DNA of 12,784 nucleotides, from assembly GCA_964429355.1 (NCBI GenBank), contig CAYSCH010000281.1, positions 1 to 12,784 of the forward strand, written 5' to 3'. Numbering within the stretch: position 1 is the stretch's first letter; the number at the start of each line of letters is the position of its first letter. The notes under the pieces are model-generated. The model saw only the letters and a program-made list of their open reading frames with translations, was not told where the DNA came from and ran no database searches. The stretch comes from JAAYAY01 sp964429355 (GTDB lineage Bacteria > Planctomycetota > Planctomycetia > Pirellulales > Thermoguttaceae). Made by a program: the position numbers and the translations under genes. This document shows, in pieces, positions 1 through 7,587 of this stretch.

Positions 1-925
1 AACGGCCCGACATCGACGCGGTGCTCATCACCACCGGGTCGAACTGGCACGCGCTGCTTTCCATGTATGCGGCCAAGGCCGGCAAGGACATCTATTGCGA
101 GAAGCCGCTCACACTCACGATCGACGAGGGGAGGCGCCTGGTCGAGGTGCAGCGTGAAACGGGACGGGTGCTGCAGACCGGCACCCAGCAGCGGAGCAGC
201 CGGGAGTTCCGCCTGGCCTGCGACCTGGTGCGCAACGGCCGGATCGGCAAGATCGAGAAGGCCGAGGTCTGGCTGCCGGCCGGACTCAGGCAGGGCCCGT
301 TTGCCGAAAGCGAGGTTCCCACCGGGTTCAACTACGATTTCTGGCAGGGCCAGACGCCCGCGGTACCCTACGTGAAGGAGCGGACTCACTTTAGTTTCCG
401 CTACTGGTGGGAGTATTCGGGCGGTACGATGACGGACTGGGGGGCCCACCACAACGACATCGTCCTCTGGGCCCTGGGGCACGACGGTTCCGGTCCGGTG
501 AACATCGAAGGAAAACAACTCGTCGAGATGATTCCCGGCGGCTTCACGGCGGCGAGCGAGTATGAGGTGACCTACACCTACGCCGACGGCGTCGTCCACA
601 CGTCGAAGAGCACGACGGCCAGCGAGTGGTGGGGAGGCGTGNNNNNNNNNNCAAGACAGAACTGGCGGAGGGCGCCCCTCGCGTGTACCGCAGCACCGAC
701 CACATGGGCAACTTTTTCGAGTGCGTCAGGTCGCGCGAGATGACGATTTGCCCAGCCGAGGTGGGGCACCGATCGGCCAGCCTCTGCCACCTGGGTGTGA
801 TCGCCATCCGCCTGGGCCGCAAGCTCCAGTGGGATCCGGCCAAGGAGCAGTTCGTCGGCGACGCAGAAGCCAACGGGTATGTGAAGCGGGAGATGCGGAA
901 GCCCTATGATTACGGGATGGTGTGA
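1..925 (+). CDS. Gfo/Idh/MocA family oxidoreductase, 5'-truncated and split by an assembly gap
   Basis: This is an NAD(P)-dependent sugar or inositol dehydrogenase-like enzyme of unknown substrate. The reading frame is already open at base 3, so the N-terminal Rossmann dinucleotide motif lies off the window. Visible are the 'ITTGSNWHA' strand, the family hallmark 'CEKPLT' (about bases 97-114), a 'GTQQRSS' segment, and in the C-terminal domain 'GGTMTDWGAHHNDI' (about 421-462) with the conserved Asp and His of the active site. The ten Ns at 642-651 interrupt it. The protein resumes at 652 in a different frame with a clear family C-terminus ('DHMGNFFECVRSR', 'LGRKLQWDPAKEQFVGD') and stops at 923-925. 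The frame change is best explained by the placeholder gap, which probably hides several tens of residues, not by a real frameshift. The family is certain; the substrate cannot be told from sequence. Confidence 0.93.
642..651. other. Assembly gap of ten Ns
   Basis: Ten consecutive undetermined bases lie inside the oxidoreductase gene. The coding frame before the gap (codons starting at positions divisible by 3) differs from the frame after it. The true gap length is therefore not 10, unless the gene is really frameshifted. Confidence 0.99.
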
Positions 926-927
926 GT

Positions 928-954
928 GCGATATGCCAGACGATGGCGTATCGC
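928..954 (+). terminator. Hairpin directly after the oxidoreductase stop codon
   Basis: Bases 928-937 and 945-954 form a 10-bp stem (one G-T pair) around a 7-nt loop, starting 2 nt after the TGA. No T-run follows, so it is not a classic intrinsic terminator. Its placement suggests a 3'-end stabilising or terminating hairpin. The rest of the gap up to the coaD stop (955-1111) shows nothing I can name. Confidence 0.4.
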
Positions 955-1111
955 GGTCCGTATTCCATCTCGACCCATCGCGCCACGAAGAAACCTGGCA
1001 ACGGAAGCACCGGTTGGAGGCGGAGAAGACTCTCCGGTAACTGACGCCAGCGCCGAGACGCGATCTGCCGGACGTTCGCTCAGGGCAATCCCAGCCGGCA
1101 GACGGGAGCGA

Positions 1112-1621
1112 TTACATCCCTCGCGGCTTCACCTTTGCCAGCACGGCGGAGACGACATTCGGCGGCAGGAAGCGAGCGAGTGCCGCTTCGCTCGCGATGG
1201 GAGCGATTTGTTTGATGAGTGAACTGGAGACGTGGGCCAGCTCCCCGTCGGCCAGCATGAAGAGGGTCTCGACCTCGGGGGCCAGGCGGCGGTTGGCCAT
1301 CATCATGGTCAGTTCGGCCGGGATGTCGGTGATAGGCCGTACGCCGCGGATCATCACGCAGGCGCCGCAGGATTTGACGAACTCGACGGCCAGCCCATAG
1401 AACTCGCGGATTTCGACGTTCCCCAGGTGGGCGGTGGCCGTGCGGATCAGTTCCAGCCGTTCCGCCCCGTTGAACATGGGCTGTTTCTCGATGTTCACGC
1501 CCACACCGATGATCAACCGGTCGAAAAGCCGGCTACTTCGTTCCATCACGTCAAGATGACCAAGCGTGACAGGATCAAAGGAACCGGGATAAACGACCAG
1601 GCGAGGGCTGAGTTGACTCAT
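1112..1621 (-). CDS. coaD: Phosphopantetheine adenylyltransferase (CoaD)
   Basis: CoaD transfers AMP from ATP to 4'-phosphopantetheine, giving dephospho-CoA, the penultimate step of coenzyme A synthesis in the cytosol. The 169-residue protein is slightly longer than the usual ~160. It shows the nucleotidyltransferase start 'YPGSFDPVTLGHLDV' (residues 11-25) with the T-x-G-H motif (T19, G21, H22), the 'IRGVRPITD' segment (91-99), 'NRRLAPEVETLFM' (110-122), and the C-terminal 'SSSLIK' ATP-binding signature (132-137). It lies 64 nt downstream of the aminotransferase-like gene on the same strand, so co-transcription is likely, but no functional link is obvious. The ATG at 1621 fits the family N-terminus; I see no clear Shine-Dalgarno site before it. 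It converges with the oxidoreductase gene. Confidence 0.97.
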   Translation of the reverse strand: MSQLSPRLVVYPGSFDPVTLGHLDVMERSSRLFDRLIIGVGVNIEKQPMFNGAERLELIRTATAHLGNVEIREFYGLAVEFVKSCGACVMIRGVRPITDIPAELTMMMANRRLAPEVETLFMLADGELAHVSSSLIKQIAPIASEAALARFLPPNVVSAVLAKVKPRGM

Positions 1622-1685
1622 CGTGGGTACCGTGGTTGGCGATTGCTGAAGTTGCCGAGACTGAATCGTGACCGCAATCGTAATC

Positions 1686-2849
1686 TTAATGGTGTTGGGT
1701 GAGCGCGTCGATCAGCCGATCCAGGTCTTCTGAGTTGTTGTAGCCGTGGACACTGATCCGCAGTCGGCCGGAGCGGCAGCTCAAGACGACGTTGTTCTCC
1801 AGGCACCTCTCGCGCAATTCGATGGGGTCGCGGCCGGGGATTTCGAAGACGACGATCCCGCTTTTCCCGCCCGGGGCCCGGTTGCTGACGATCCGAGCAC
1901 CCACCGACTGAAGACGTTCGCAGGCCGCGTCGGTGGTTTCCTCGATTCGGGCAGCGATGGCTGCCTGCCCCAGTCCCAGGAGCAAATCCACGCTGGAAGC
2001 CAGCGCGATCATGCCAACCATGTTGGTCGAGCCGCCTTCGTAGCGAGCGGCGGAGTTTCTCAGATTCAGTTCGATTCGGGCGAAATCGTGGCAGTGGACC
2101 ACGCTGTTCCAACCCACACCAACAGGATGCAAGCGATCGAGATGGTCCCGCCGGACGTAGAAGATACCGGCCCCTTCGGGCCCGAGCAGCCATTTGTGGC
2201 CGTCAGCGGCGAGAAAATCGATCGGAGTCTTGCGGACGTCGAGGGGCAGGACGCCCAGGCCCTGAATCGCGTCGACAAACAGCAGCGCCCCACGCTGGTG
2301 GGCCAGCTCGGCCAGGCTGTCGAGATCGGCCCGCCAGCCTGTGCAGTAGCTGACCCAACTGATGGCGACGATTCGGGTATGGTCGTCGCAGGCCCGGGCG
2401 ATGGCGTCGATGTGGAACCCCTCGGGCCCCACGGGGACTCGACGGGTCTCGACACCGCGGCGGGCCTGATTGAGCCAGGGATATTGGTTTGTAGGGAACT
2501 CGTTTTCGAGGGTCACGACGTTATCGCCTGGTTGCCAGGGGAACCCCTCCGCGACCAGATTTACCCCCTCACTGGTGTTATGCACGAGAGCGATTTCATC
2601 GGTGTCAGCGCCCAGCAGAGCGGCTGCCGACCGGCGCAGATCTTCGACCCGCCCTGCCCACTGGGGCCAATGGACGTCGCCATGGTCGCATGCCTGGCGA
2701 GCCCATTGGTGGATCGCATCGTGAGTCGGCTGGGGAAGAGGCGAGACGGCGGCGTGATCGAAATAGGCCCAGCGGCGAGCGACCGGCATCTGGTCTCGGA
2801 ACCCCTCCCAAGGCTCAAGATCCTTCCCGAATTCCTTCATTTTGTCCAT
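1686..2849 (-). CDS. PLP-dependent class V aminotransferase-fold enzyme
   Basis: This is a fold-type I PLP enzyme of the aminotransferase class V / cysteine desulfurase superfamily, 387 residues. The cofactor lysine is K219 in 'ADGHKWLLGPEG'. D193 in 'FVDAIQGLG' should pair with the pyridine nitrogen, and 'HNTSEGVN' (90-97) forms the phosphate-side loop. The C-terminal domain ends in 'SCRSGRLRISVHGYNN'. The SufS-type catalytic-Cys loop ('GHHCAQP' style) is absent. C358 sits instead in the 'SCRSGRLR' strand common to non-desulfurase members, so I do not call it a desulfurase. Isopenicillin-epimerase-like, kynureninase-like or selenocysteine lyase-like labels are possible database names; the substrate is unknown. 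Start M1 is supported by AGGAAAGG at 2859-2866, 9 nt upstream. It is probably the first gene of a pair with coaD. Confidence 0.88.
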   Translation of the reverse strand: MDKMKEFGKDLEPWEGFRDQMPVARRWAYFDHAAVSPLPQPTHDAIHQWARQACDHGDVHWPQWAGRVEDLRRSAAALLGADTDEIALVHNTSEGVNLVAEGFPWQPGDNVVTLENEFPTNQYPWLNQARRGVETRRVPVGPEGFHIDAIARACDDHTRIVAISWVSYCTGWRADLDSLAELAHQRGALLFVDAIQGLGVLPLDVRKTPIDFLAADGHKWLLGPEGAGIFYVRRDHLDRLHPVGVGWNSVVHCHDFARIELNLRNSAARYEGGSTNMVGMIALASSVDLLLGLGQAAIAARIEETTDAACERLQSVGARIVSNRAPGGKSGIVVFEIPGRDPIELRERCLENNVVLSCRSGRLRISVHGYNNSEDLDRLIDALTQHH

Positions 2850-2858
2850 AACAACCGC

Positions 2859-2866
2859 CCTTTCCT
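2859..2866 (-). promoter_or_regulatory. Shine-Dalgarno site deciding the aminotransferase start
   Basis: AGGAAAGG on the minus strand lies 9 nt before the ATG at 2849. That favours this start over the second ATG three codons later. Confidence 0.6.
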
Positions 2867-2972
2867 CTCAATCCAGACTATCATGTCAGTCAGTAGATTC
2901 CGCGCGACCACCAGTGGATGGCACCCGAAATGGTCATTCAAGTGACACTTTGGCGGTAGAGGTAGCATCGCA

Positions 2973-3026
2973 AGCGGATTATATTAGAATATGCTGGGTA
3001 TTCTTGGGAGAATACGTTAGTCCGCT
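2973..3026 (+). promoter_or_regulatory. Nested dyad element upstream of the 60-residue membrane protein
   Basis: An outer 9-bp stem (2973-2981 with 3018-3026, one G-T pair) encloses three alternating 6-mers: AGAATA at 2986-2991, TATTCT at 2999-3004 and AGAATA at 3009-3014. The middle copy can pair with either neighbour. The element is AT-rich compared with its surroundings and ends 33 nt before the ATG at 3060. It may be an operator, a structured leader, or both; I found no convincing -35/-10 pair. Confidence 0.45.
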
Positions 3027-3059
3027 AAACATTACAGGTGTTCCTGGGACCCTTTTCCA

Positions 3060-3242
3060 ATGTCCAAAGCCCTCTGTATCCTCGGAATCGCCATCTCGGC
3101 CCTTGTCTTGATCGTATTTGGGCTGGACCTTGCGATGGGAACACCGTTCCATGGCGCGAGTAAAGTGATGGATATCGGATTCATGGTCTGCTCGGCGGTA
3201 CTTGGCTACCTCAGTTGGACAACGCTCCGCGAGCAAATCTGA
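3060..3242 (+). CDS. Small two-helix inner-membrane protein, conserved hypothetical
   Basis: This is a 60-residue protein of unknown function. Residues 4-24 ('ALCILGIAISALVLIVFG...') and about 37-56 ('MDIGFMVCSAVLGYLSW...') are two clear membrane spans joined by a short loop with 'TPFHGAS', and the tail ends 'LREQI'. The layout F-G-L-D-L, then M-D-I-G-F, then 'GYLSW' matches a small protein I recall as widespread in planctomycetes, but I cannot verify this by search. The ATG at 3060 has no strong Shine-Dalgarno site. It sits alone on the plus strand, divergent from the aminotransferase gene (210 nt) and convergent with cobA-hemD (10 nt between stop codons). The high hydrophobicity and sensible domain limits make a chance ORF unlikely. 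Confidence 0.78.
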   Translation: MSKALCILGIAISALVLIVFGLDLAMGTPFHGASKVMDIGFMVCSAVLGYLSWTTLREQI

Positions 3243-3252
3243 TCCACGACAC

Positions 3253-4782
3253 CTATCCAGGAATCCCATTCTCTTCCGCTCTCAGGATCGCCTCGACAAC
3301 CCCTTCCGTCGTGTACTGCAGGGCTTCTGCTGCTGGCTCATAACCTGCAGTCCGCAGTGACTGGGAGGTTATCGGACTGATGCTGGCGAACCTTGCCGGT
3401 CCAAGGATTTTCCCGAATAAGCGTACAGCCGATTGGGCGATGGCGGAGCTGGTGATCGTAATCCAATCGACTTGGCCGTTCAGAAGGGCGGTCTGCACTT
3501 CCAGATCGGCTTGTTCGACGTCGGTACTTTCGTAAACCACGATCTGGGAAACGCGAGCCCCGGCCTGCTCCAAGCGTTCTGCGAGTACCTCGCGCCCGCG
3601 ACTTGCCCTGGCCAACAGCACTCGCCTGCCCGACACATAGGGTGCCAGTTCATCGGCCAGGGACTCGGCACGGTACTCATCGGGAACCAGATCGGTATTG
3701 AGGTGCCACGACGCCAGCGCCTCGGCCGTACCGGGCCCGATGGCAGCGAGCTTGATTGCACCGAGAGCTCGCAGATCGCGGCCGAGGGAAAACAAGCGTG
3801 CGAGGAGGTGCTGAACTCCGTTGGCGCTGGAGAAGACAAGCCAATCGAACTGATTGAGTTGGGCAAGAAATGCGTCGACTCGTGTCCAGTCTCTGCAGGG
3901 GGCGATTTCGATCGTCGGCTGGACCAGGACCCTGGCTCCCAGCTCGGCAAAACGATCGCAGAGCGATTCAGCTTGATGGCGAGGTCGGGTCACGAGAATG
4001 GTCTTTCCAAACAGGGGTCGTTCGGCGAACCAGGAGATAGGTGGCCCCAGTCCCGCTACAGTCCCGACAACCGTCACGGCTGGAGGGCGAATATGCTGGA
4101 TGCGGATGGTTTCTGCGACCGTCGCCAGGGTGCAGCGGACGACGGTTTGATCAGGGAGGGTACAGCGGCGAACAATGGCCACCGGTGTCTGAGGTGCTTT
4201 TCCGCCATCGATCAAAGCTTGACTCCACTGGGCAGCACTGCGAATCCCCATGTAGAAGACGAGTGTGCCGGGAAAACCTGCCAGGGCCCGATAGTCGAGC
4301 AGGGAAGCTTTTTTGTCGTGTCGCTGTTGACCGGTTATGAGAGCCAGGCAGGAGGAATGGTCGGCATGGGTCAGGCGGATTTCGGCGTAGCCGCCTGCGG
4401 CCAGGGCCGCGGTAACGCCGGGGACGATCTCGTAAGGGATCCGAGCCGTTCGCAGGGCGTCGGTCTCCTCCGCAGACCGGCCGAAGACATCCGGATCCCC
4501 CCCTTTGAGGCGAACCACCGTGCGGCCGTCACGGGCTGCACGGATCATTGTCGCATTGATTTCGTCCTGTTCCATCGTGCGCTCGCGGGCGTGATGGCCC
4601 AGGCACACGAGTTGTGCCGTGGGAGGAGCGTGCCGCAGCACACGTGGATCGACAAGATAGTCGTGGAGCACAAGATCGGCGCGAGCGAGGCACTGGGCTC
4701 CACGGAGGGTAATCAAACCCGGGTCGCCAGGGCCTGCTCCGACGAGAAACACCTTGGGGGATTCCGAGTGTTGTTGGGCCAT
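3253..4782 (-). CDS. cobA-hemD: Uroporphyrinogen-III C-methyltransferase fused to uroporphyrinogen-III synthase (CobA-HemD)
   Basis: A bifunctional tetrapyrrole enzyme of 509 residues. The C-terminal HemD half (about 258-509) cyclises hydroxymethylbilane to uroporphyrinogen III. The N-terminal SUMT half (about 10-250) methylates it with SAM to precorrin-2, the branch point to sirohaem and cobalamin. SUMT motifs seen are 'VGAGPGDPGLITLRGA' (14-29) and 'RLKGGDPDVFGR' (91-102). HemD begins at 'GKTILVTRPRHQAE' and contains 'DWLVFSSANGV' and 'AAIGPGTAEAL'. The usual SUMT loop 'GIPLTHR' reads 'EIRLTHA' here (135-140), an unusual double change. The start at 4782 is chosen because the frame upstream has no family similarity and runs antisense into the TPR gene; GGAG lies about 11 nt before this ATG. 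No CysG-type dehydrogenase/ferrochelatase domain is present. Confidence 0.94.
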   Translation of the reverse strand: MAQQHSESPKVFLVGAGPGDPGLITLRGAQCLARADLVLHDYLVDPRVLRHAPPTAQLVCLGHHARERTMEQDEINATMIRAARDGRTVVRLKGGDPDVFGRSAEETDALRTARIPYEIVPGVTAALAAGGYAEIRLTHADHSSCLALITGQQRHDKKASLLDYRALAGFPGTLVFYMGIRSAAQWSQALIDGGKAPQTPVAIVRRCTLPDQTVVRCTLATVAETIRIQHIRPPAVTVVGTVAGLGPPISWFAERPLFGKTILVTRPRHQAESLCDRFAELGARVLVQPTIEIAPCRDWTRVDAFLAQLNQFDWLVFSSANGVQHLLARLFSLGRDLRALGAIKLAAIGPGTAEALASWHLNTDLVPDEYRAESLADELAPYVSGRRVLLARASRGREVLAERLEQAGARVSQIVVYESTDVEQADLEVQTALLNGQVDWITITSSAIAQSAVRLFGKILGPARFASISPITSQSLRTAGYEPAAEALQYTTEGVVEAILRAEENGIPG

Positions 4783-4825
4783 TCTATCGGCGACTCCGCA
4801 AATTCTTACTCGAGGAATCGTATCG

Positions 4826-4853
4826 TTGTGCTGTCGTATCAACGTGTTAAAAT
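4826..4853 (+). promoter_or_regulatory. Possible sigma-70-type promoter for the TPR gene
   Basis: TTGTGC (4826-4831) and TAAAAT (4848-4853) are 16 nt apart in the 159-nt divergent gap. A start near 4860 would give a leader of about 80 nt. Two direct copies of TCGTATC (4818-4824 and 4834-4840) overlap it. Confidence 0.35.
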
Positions 4854-4941
4854 AGCTGGATAGGCCATTCCACTCGGCGTGGGGGGCCGGAAGCACTCTA
4901 CGCCGGGCCATGCCAGCCTTCAACCCCGGGCTCCACCGCCA

Positions 4942-6300
4942 ATGACCGAACAACCAAGCGGCCCCAACAAGCGATTGCAGCAGCTTTTCCAGCGTGCCAA
5001 CACGCTCATGGGCCAAGGCAACCACGACTACGCGCACGAGCTCTTCTCCCAGTGCGTTATCGCAGACCCAGGCAACGTCGTCTATACACAGACCTGCCTG
5101 GCGAATCTTTTTCAGAAGCATGGAAGCAAGAAGAAAGGGGGCATGTTCGCGGGCATCGGTTCGCGAGGCGGCGTGAAGAAATCTGCGATGCAGAAGGACT
5201 GGAAGGGAGTCATCAAGAGTGGGTTGGCGGCCCTCAAGGCCAATCCGTGGGATACTTCAACGTTTCTGAGTATGGCCGACGCTTGCGGAAACATGGACCA
5301 CAGCGATACCCAGGCCGTCTACCTTCGGGCCGCCTTGAAGTTCAATCCGGAAGACGTGCATATCAACCGGATTTGCGGTGCGGTATTTCGGGAGCGGAAG
5401 GAGTTCGATGTAGCGATCATGTGCTGGCAGCGGGTCCTGAAGGCGAAACCGGACGACGAGGAGGCGTCGCGGGCTGTTGGCCAGATCATGGCCGAACAGA
5501 CGATTCACAAGGGTTACGAGGGAGCAGATACCAGTCGTGATGTGAAGAAGAACCCCACTTCGTCGGCGGGCGTCCAGCGGGAAGAGCTTTCGCCAGAAGA
5601 ACAACTTCGACGGCAGATCAAGAAGAATCCTCGCGATAAGGCGGCCTACAACGAACTGGCGGAGATCTATCGGCGAACGAGCAATCACGACTCCGCGATC
5701 GAGATCCTGACCAAGGCGGCCGAGGAGTTTCCGGAAGACATGGAGATTCTGGAGAAGCTGGAGAGTATCCAGCTCCAGACCCTACGGGAGCTGGTTGCCC
5801 GCGTGGAGAAAGAGGCCGAGGTTGCCGGCACGGAGGATGCTGGAAAGCGATTGCTGGCCGCGCGTAAGCAGTTGGCCATCAAGGAGATGGAATACTACGA
5901 GCACCTGGTGGACCGGTATCCGAGCAATGGTTCGTATCGGTTTAAACTGGGACAACGCTATCTGAAATCGGGGAAGTTCAACGAGGCGATCCAGCAGTAC
6001 CAGCAAGCCAGAAACGATCCCAAACACCATGGACTGTGCCAGTTGGAGCTTGGCAAGTGTTTTCAGCACATCAAGCAGTACAAGCTGGCGTCGGACCACT
6101 ACGCCAACGCGGTTCGTGAAATCACGGATCAGGATGAGGAAAACAAGAAAGACGCCCTTTACCACGCCGCGAAGCTGGAGTCGGGCCTGAAGAACTACGA
6201 CGCTGCGGAAGAGTATGCCCGGACCCTTGCGGCCATGGATTTTGGCTATAAAGACGTGGCGGCACTACTGGACAAGATTGCAAGGAATCGAGAAGATTAG
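4942..6300 (+). CDS. Tetratricopeptide-repeat protein, conserved, function unknown
   Basis: A soluble, charged protein of 452 residues built of TPR-like helical pairs and lacking a signal peptide, so probably a cytosolic scaffold or assembly factor. Repeats are visible near residues 7-45 ('RLQQLFQRANTLMGQGNHDY...ADPGN'), 85-105, 125-190 and 225-285, and at the C-terminus ('YRFKLGQRYLKSGKFNEAIQQY', 'YAEEYA'-like helices). A Lys/Gly-rich linker lies near 61-82 ('KHGSKKKGG...') and a long charged helix in the middle ('LVARVEKEAEVAG'). ATG 4942 is preferred over the in-frame GTG at 4879: the extra 21 residues are Pro/Arg-rich and look untranslated, while 'MTEQPSGPNKRLQQLFQ' looks like a true N-terminus. 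rpsT follows 142 nt later on the same strand. I recognise the family as planctomycetal but know no assigned function. Confidence 0.88.
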   Translation: MTEQPSGPNKRLQQLFQRANTLMGQGNHDYAHELFSQCVIADPGNVVYTQTCLANLFQKHGSKKKGGMFAGIGSRGGVKKSAMQKDWKGVIKSGLAALKANPWDTSTFLSMADACGNMDHSDTQAVYLRAALKFNPEDVHINRICGAVFRERKEFDVAIMCWQRVLKAKPDDEEASRAVGQIMAEQTIHKGYEGADTSRDVKKNPTSSAGVQREELSPEEQLRRQIKKNPRDKAAYNELAEIYRRTSNHDSAIEILTKAAEEFPEDMEILEKLESIQLQTLRELVARVEKEAEVAGTEDAGKRLLAARKQLAIKEMEYYEHLVDRYPSNGSYRFKLGQRYLKSGKFNEAIQQYQQARNDPKHHGLCQLELGKCFQHIKQYKLASDHYANAVREITDQDEENKKDALYHAAKLESGLKNYDAAEEYARTLAAMDFGYKDVAALLDKIARNRED

Positions 6301-6442
6301 AAGTTTACCATCGGGAAGGAAACAACCGATTACACATCCACACCCTGCAGGGACTCGCTCGTTTTGCCAGGATCTTCGAATGACCTGAACGAGTGGTACG
6401 GTACCCCCGGGACAATATTCTGCAGATTCTGAGACACGACGC

Positions 6443-6712
6443 ATGCCGAACACCAAGAGTGCCAAGAAGCAATTACGACAAGACGAAGAGCTCCGCGCGC
6501 GTAATCGTTCGCTCCGGAGCGATCTGCGAACTCAATGCAAGAAGGTTCGCGAGGCGATCAAAGCCGCCGACCTTGGCCAAGCGGAAATCGAGTTTCGCGT
6601 TGCCGTGAAGAAGCTGGATCGAGCCGGCGCCCGCAGAATCATCCATCGAAATGCGGCGGCCCGACTCAAATCGCGAATGTCGGCCAAGATCAAGGCCCTC
6701 AAGCAAGCCTAA
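6443..6712 (+). CDS. rpsT: 30S ribosomal protein S20
   Basis: S20 is a primary-binding three-helix protein of the small ribosomal subunit that contacts 16S rRNA at the bottom of the body. The 89-residue length is normal. The N-terminus 'MPNTKSAKKQLRQDEELRARN' is a variant of the family signature (A/P-N-x-K-S-A-K-K), and the C-terminal half carries the conserved 'AVKKLDRAGARRIIHRNAAARLKSRM'. The protein is strongly basic, as expected. The start ATG fits the family; GAGA about 9 nt upstream is only a weak ribosome-binding site. The TAA stop (6710-6712) overlaps the stop of the convergent pyrK gene. No intrinsic terminator is visible after either gene. Confidence 0.97.
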   Translation: MPNTKSAKKQLRQDEELRARNRSLRSDLRTQCKKVREAIKAADLGQAEIEFRVAVKKLDRAGARRIIHRNAAARLKSRMSAKIKALKQA

Positions 6713-7584
6713 TCGAACAGGATCTTCTCGGCGTCGAAGACCGGACCTTCGATGCAGGTACGGCGGTAATCCCAGCCTCCATCGTTGTCGCGGACTTTGG
6801 CTACGCAACTGAAGCAGATCCCCATTCCGCAGGCCATGGGGGTCTCGAGCGAGACCTGGCACGGGAGCCCGAGTTGCCGGGCGACTGCGGCTGTGGCTTT
6901 CAGCATAGGTTCGGGTCCGCAGCATACGATTCGGCATGAGCCTTTCGTATTGCGGACGAGGGGCTCGATCAGATCGGTGACCAGGCCATGATGGCCGGCG
7001 GAACCGTCGTCCGTGCTAATTCGGACGTCGATTCCCGCCGCGCGAAAATCTTCTACGCCTGCCAGGAGCCTTTCGTTTCGAGCTCCATAGCAGAGGGTGG
7101 CCTGTTTCGCCCATCCGGCGTGTCGGCCCGTGTCTCCGTAGGTTCGCCGCCCGAGCGCCTCCTGCCCCAAGGTCAGAAATGGGGTCTGGCCAATGCCGCC
7201 AGCGACCATGACGAGATGGTCGACGGCCTCGAGAGAGAATCCGTTTCCGAGGGGGCCCCACACTTCGATGGCTTGGCCCGCCCGAACACGAGCCAGCCGG
7301 CTGGTCATCTTGCCGATCACGAGATAGACCACATCGAGGGCCCAGGGTTCCCCTGCAGAGTCCAGGACGACTTCGTACATGGCCAACGGCCGGCCCAGCA
7401 ACGGATCATCGATTCCGGCCAGCCGCAGCATGATGAACTGGCCGGGCACAATCCGCGAGGATAGCTCGGGGCAGGCCAGGCGGATGCGGCAGGTTCCCGC
7501 CGCCATCTCGACGTTCTCGATCACCTCAACCGATCCGTGCCAGGCCTTGTCGGGATAGGCCGGACTGCACCCACATGCACTCAT
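6709..7584 (-). CDS. pyrK: Dihydroorotate dehydrogenase electron-transfer subunit (PyrK-like)
   Basis: PyrK is the FAD and [2Fe-2S] subunit that passes electrons from class 1B dihydroorotate dehydrogenase (PyrD) to NAD+ in pyrimidine synthesis. The 291-residue protein shows a ferredoxin-reductase-type beta-barrel with the FAD motif 'GRPLAMY' (64-70), the NAD-domain 'VMVAGGIGQTPF' (125-136) and 'CCGPEPML' (221-228), and the C-terminal cluster ligands C252, C257, C260 and C277. It starts 3 nt after rluB ends, with AGGAAAGG inside the rluB tail 6 nt before the ATG, so the two are translationally linked. No pyrD is in the window. Other members of this family (e.g. sulfhydrogenase or NADH-dependent ferredoxin reductase gamma-like subunits) look similar. 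The N-terminus has extra Cys residues (C4, C6). Confidence 0.87.
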   Translation of the reverse strand: MSACGCSPAYPDKAWHGSVEVIENVEMAAGTCRIRLACPELSSRIVPGQFIMLRLAGIDDPLLGRPLAMYEVVLDSAGEPWALDVVYLVIGKMTSRLARVRAGQAIEVWGPLGNGFSLEAVDHLVMVAGGIGQTPFLTLGQEALGRRTYGDTGRHAGWAKQATLCYGARNERLLAGVEDFRAAGIDVRISTDDGSAGHHGLVTDLIEPLVRNTKGSCRIVCCGPEPMLKATAAVARQLGLPCQVSLETPMACGMGICFSCVAKVRDNDGGWDYRRTCIEGPVFDAEKILFD

Positions 7585-7587
7585 GAT

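Noticed and set aside
1172..1195. GCGAGCGA/TCGCTCGC hairpin near the coaD 3' end
   Set aside because: It lies inside coding sequence rich in Ala and Arg codons, where such dyads arise readily; no T-run is attached.
1686..2849. Cysteine desulfurase (SufS/IscS) label for the class V enzyme
   Set aside because: The catalytic cysteine loop of SufS/IscS is missing, and no suf or isc partners lie nearby.
1746..2945. 399-codon open frame opposite the aminotransferase gene
   Set aside because: Shadow of the real gene, which has the PLP lysine and the family C-terminus; the shadow protein has no recognisable domain.
3433..4863. 476-codon open frame on the plus strand opposite cobA-hemD
   Set aside because: Its protein has no family motifs and low-complexity composition. 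The minus-strand frame carries unmistakable SUMT and HemD motifs. Long antisense frames are normal at this GC content.
4785..5121. N-terminal extension of the CobA-HemD frame (113 codons)
   Set aside because: It runs antisense through the start of the TPR gene and lacks similarity to the family; the ATG at 4782 precedes the first SUMT motif directly.
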